Source of the DNA: Candidatus Endomicrobiellum guadaloupense
GTDB lineage: Bacteria > Elusimicrobiota > Endomicrobiia > Endomicrobiales > Endomicrobiaceae
DNA length: 45,609 bases
Assembly: GCA_031278895.1 (NCBI GenBank)
Contig: JAITJN010000017.1
Span: 1 to 45,609 of the forward strand
Reading direction: 5' to 3'
The notes beneath the pieces were generated by a model that was not told the DNA's origin, searched no databases, and worked only from the letters and a program-made list of their open reading frames with translations. The number at the start of each line of letters is the position of its first letter. The stretch's first letter is position 1. The position numbers and the translations under genes are program-made. Below are positions 44,593 to 45,609 of the stretch, one piece after another.

Positions 44593-45609
44593 ATGCTTTT
44601 AAAATTCAACAAGTTTTTAGTTTTCTTTATATTCCTCTTTGTTCTTGTCTTTTTTTATAATATTTCCTACGCAGGAAGAACTGTCAACATAAATGTTAAA
44701 ATACCTGCCAATTCTTTTATTGCAGCAAATGGAGATGATAGTAATAATTATTCAGCACCTTGTGAGAAAGACTCAAATGATAATATTTTAAATTTGAATG
44801 TAGCGCCAGGAATAAAGTGTGCTATTTGTGGAGGAGCAGGAAAAGGAGAGGTTGTTGATCCTAATAAGCCAGAGTCTTTATTAGAGGATGTAAGAAATAA
44901 CACACTAAATATAAATTGTAATATTGATAATGAATGTTATCTTTTTAGTGGTATGACTTCAACAGGTACAGTTTCAAGTAATATTGTAAATGTGTATGGT
45001 GGTGGATCTTCCACTAATACTGAAGCCATGGTTGGTGGAGGTGGTGTCTTTGTTTCAGGTTGTGCTGAAAAGAATACAGTAAACATTTATAAGGACTTTA
45101 GTTGTAAAGGAGTTGTTGGAGGTATTATTGTTAGAACTGGCACTTCAAGTTTTAATACAGTAAACGTTTTTTCTAATTCTAATTTGAATATTTTAGAGCT
45201 TATTTCTGGAGGGGGAGTGCATGATAAAGGAATCAGTATTAATAATAGTGTCAATGTTTATGGCAGCATCACCGCGCAAGGAACTGGAAGGGATAAACAA
45301 TCAACTATAAGTGGTGGAAATGTTAATGGAGGTGGCAGTGCTACTAGTAACAGAGTAAACATTGCTGGAACTGTTCAGTCTACGGGGAATATATATATTA
45401 TCGGGGCAAAAGCTGAACATACTACTGGCAATATCGTAAGCATTTCAGGAAAGATTGCTCATACTGAAATTAGCACTAAAACAGTAACTATTATTGCTGG
45501 TAGTGATGGTTCTAAGAGTGCAGTAAATAATAAAGTAATAATATACGAAACAGCAGAAATACCAAATAAGTGTATTTTATATGGAAACGTAAAAGATATA
45601 CAAGGCAAT
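44593..45609 (+). CDS. Cysteine-rich autotransporter-type surface protein, N-terminal part (runs off the window)
   Basis: An open frame of 339 codons with no stop before the window end. It starts at ATG 44593 after GGAGGAG. A signal peptide of about 27 residues ends ISYA before GRTV. The passenger has repeats of the type NTVNIY / NIVNVYGGG / NSVNVYG, each separated by GG-rich turns, matching the passenger of the 903-aa gene. The stretch NNKVIIYETAEIPNK parallels DNKVIIHETGKLGQD there. Several cysteines occur (CAICGG, INCNIDNECY, SGCAEK, FSCKG, NKCILYG), more than expected for a type V passenger. The C-terminal barrel is beyond the window, so autotransporter status is by family resemblance. 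Confidence 0.75.
   Translation, partial: MLLKFNKFLVFFIFLFVLVFFYNISYAGRTVNINVKIPANSFIAANGDDSNNYSAPCEKDSNDNILNLNVAPGIKCAICGGAGKGEVVDPNKPESLLEDVRNNTLNINCNIDNECYLFSGMTSTGTVSSNIVNVYGGGSSTNTEAMVGGGGVFVSGCAEKNTVNIYKDFSCKGVVGGIIVRTGTSSFNTVNVFSNSNLNILELISGGGVHDKGISINNSVNVYGSITAQGTGRDKQSTISGGNVNGGGSATSNRVNIAGTVQSTGNIYIIGAKAEHTTGNIVSISGKIAHTEISTKTVTIIAGSDGSKSAVNNKVIIYETAEIPNKCILYGNVKDIQGN

Overview
The window reads as the chromosome of a low-GC, Gram-negative (two-membrane) bacterium. An outer membrane is indicated by the LPS-assembly lipoprotein LptE, other lipoproteins and three autotransporter-type surface proteins. The combination of a der-plsY-gpsA-HU-merR cluster, a zapB-zapA-6S RNA cluster, an AAA-ATPase-like gene at the left edge, expanded autotransporters and decaying genes suggests the Elusimicrobiota, probably the Endomicrobium lineage. 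That placement is inference from gene content; no 16S gene is present. Most genes lie on the minus strand in long, tightly packed operons.

Left to right: (1) 1-3.5 kb holds the N-terminus of an AAA-ATPase/PD-(D/E)XK-type gene and a PHP-UvrD fusion helicase. (2) 3.5-7.2 kb holds tRNA-Pro and the operon der-plsY-gpsA-HU-merR. (3) 7.3-9.3 kb is an accessory pair, ibrA (PAPS-reductase-like, DUF3440) and ibrB (ParB-like), closed by a hairpin terminator and lying at the 3' side of a tRNA-Gly. (4) 9.4-12.6 kb holds secG-tRNA-Leu-tRNA-Gly and the glycolytic genes pgk and gap. (5) 12.6-15.7 kb holds nth, a broken suhB, an NlpE-like lipoprotein, alkD and a previously uncalled 57-aa membrane protein. 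(6) 15.7-22.4 kb is the operon folK-panB-panC-nadB-uvrA-(small membrane protein)-alkD, covering folate, pantothenate and NAD synthesis plus DNA repair. (7) 22.4-26.4 kb holds a SulP anion transporter, a shattered lipoprotein gene and typA. (8) 26.6-31.9 kb has two convergent autotransporters of different passenger types. (9) 32.0-44.4 kb is a nearly gapless housekeeping run transcribed leftwards: zapB-zapA-6S RNA-rarA-ygfA-rny-xseA-xseB-ispA-dxs-tlyA-leuS-lptE-ftsB. (10) 44.6 kb to the end is the start of a third autotransporter, related to the first.

The most interesting signals are the ibrAB pair, which belongs to a poorly understood ParB/PAPS-reductase class; a recurring promoter architecture in which good -35/-10 boxes sit only 4-9 nt from the start codon (zapB, secG, folK, sulP and one autotransporter), implying leaderless mRNAs; a 6S RNA placed directly in front of rarA; a cysteine-rich, repeat-built surface-protein family with a 59-bp perfect internal repeat at 159-bp spacing; and scattered gene decay.
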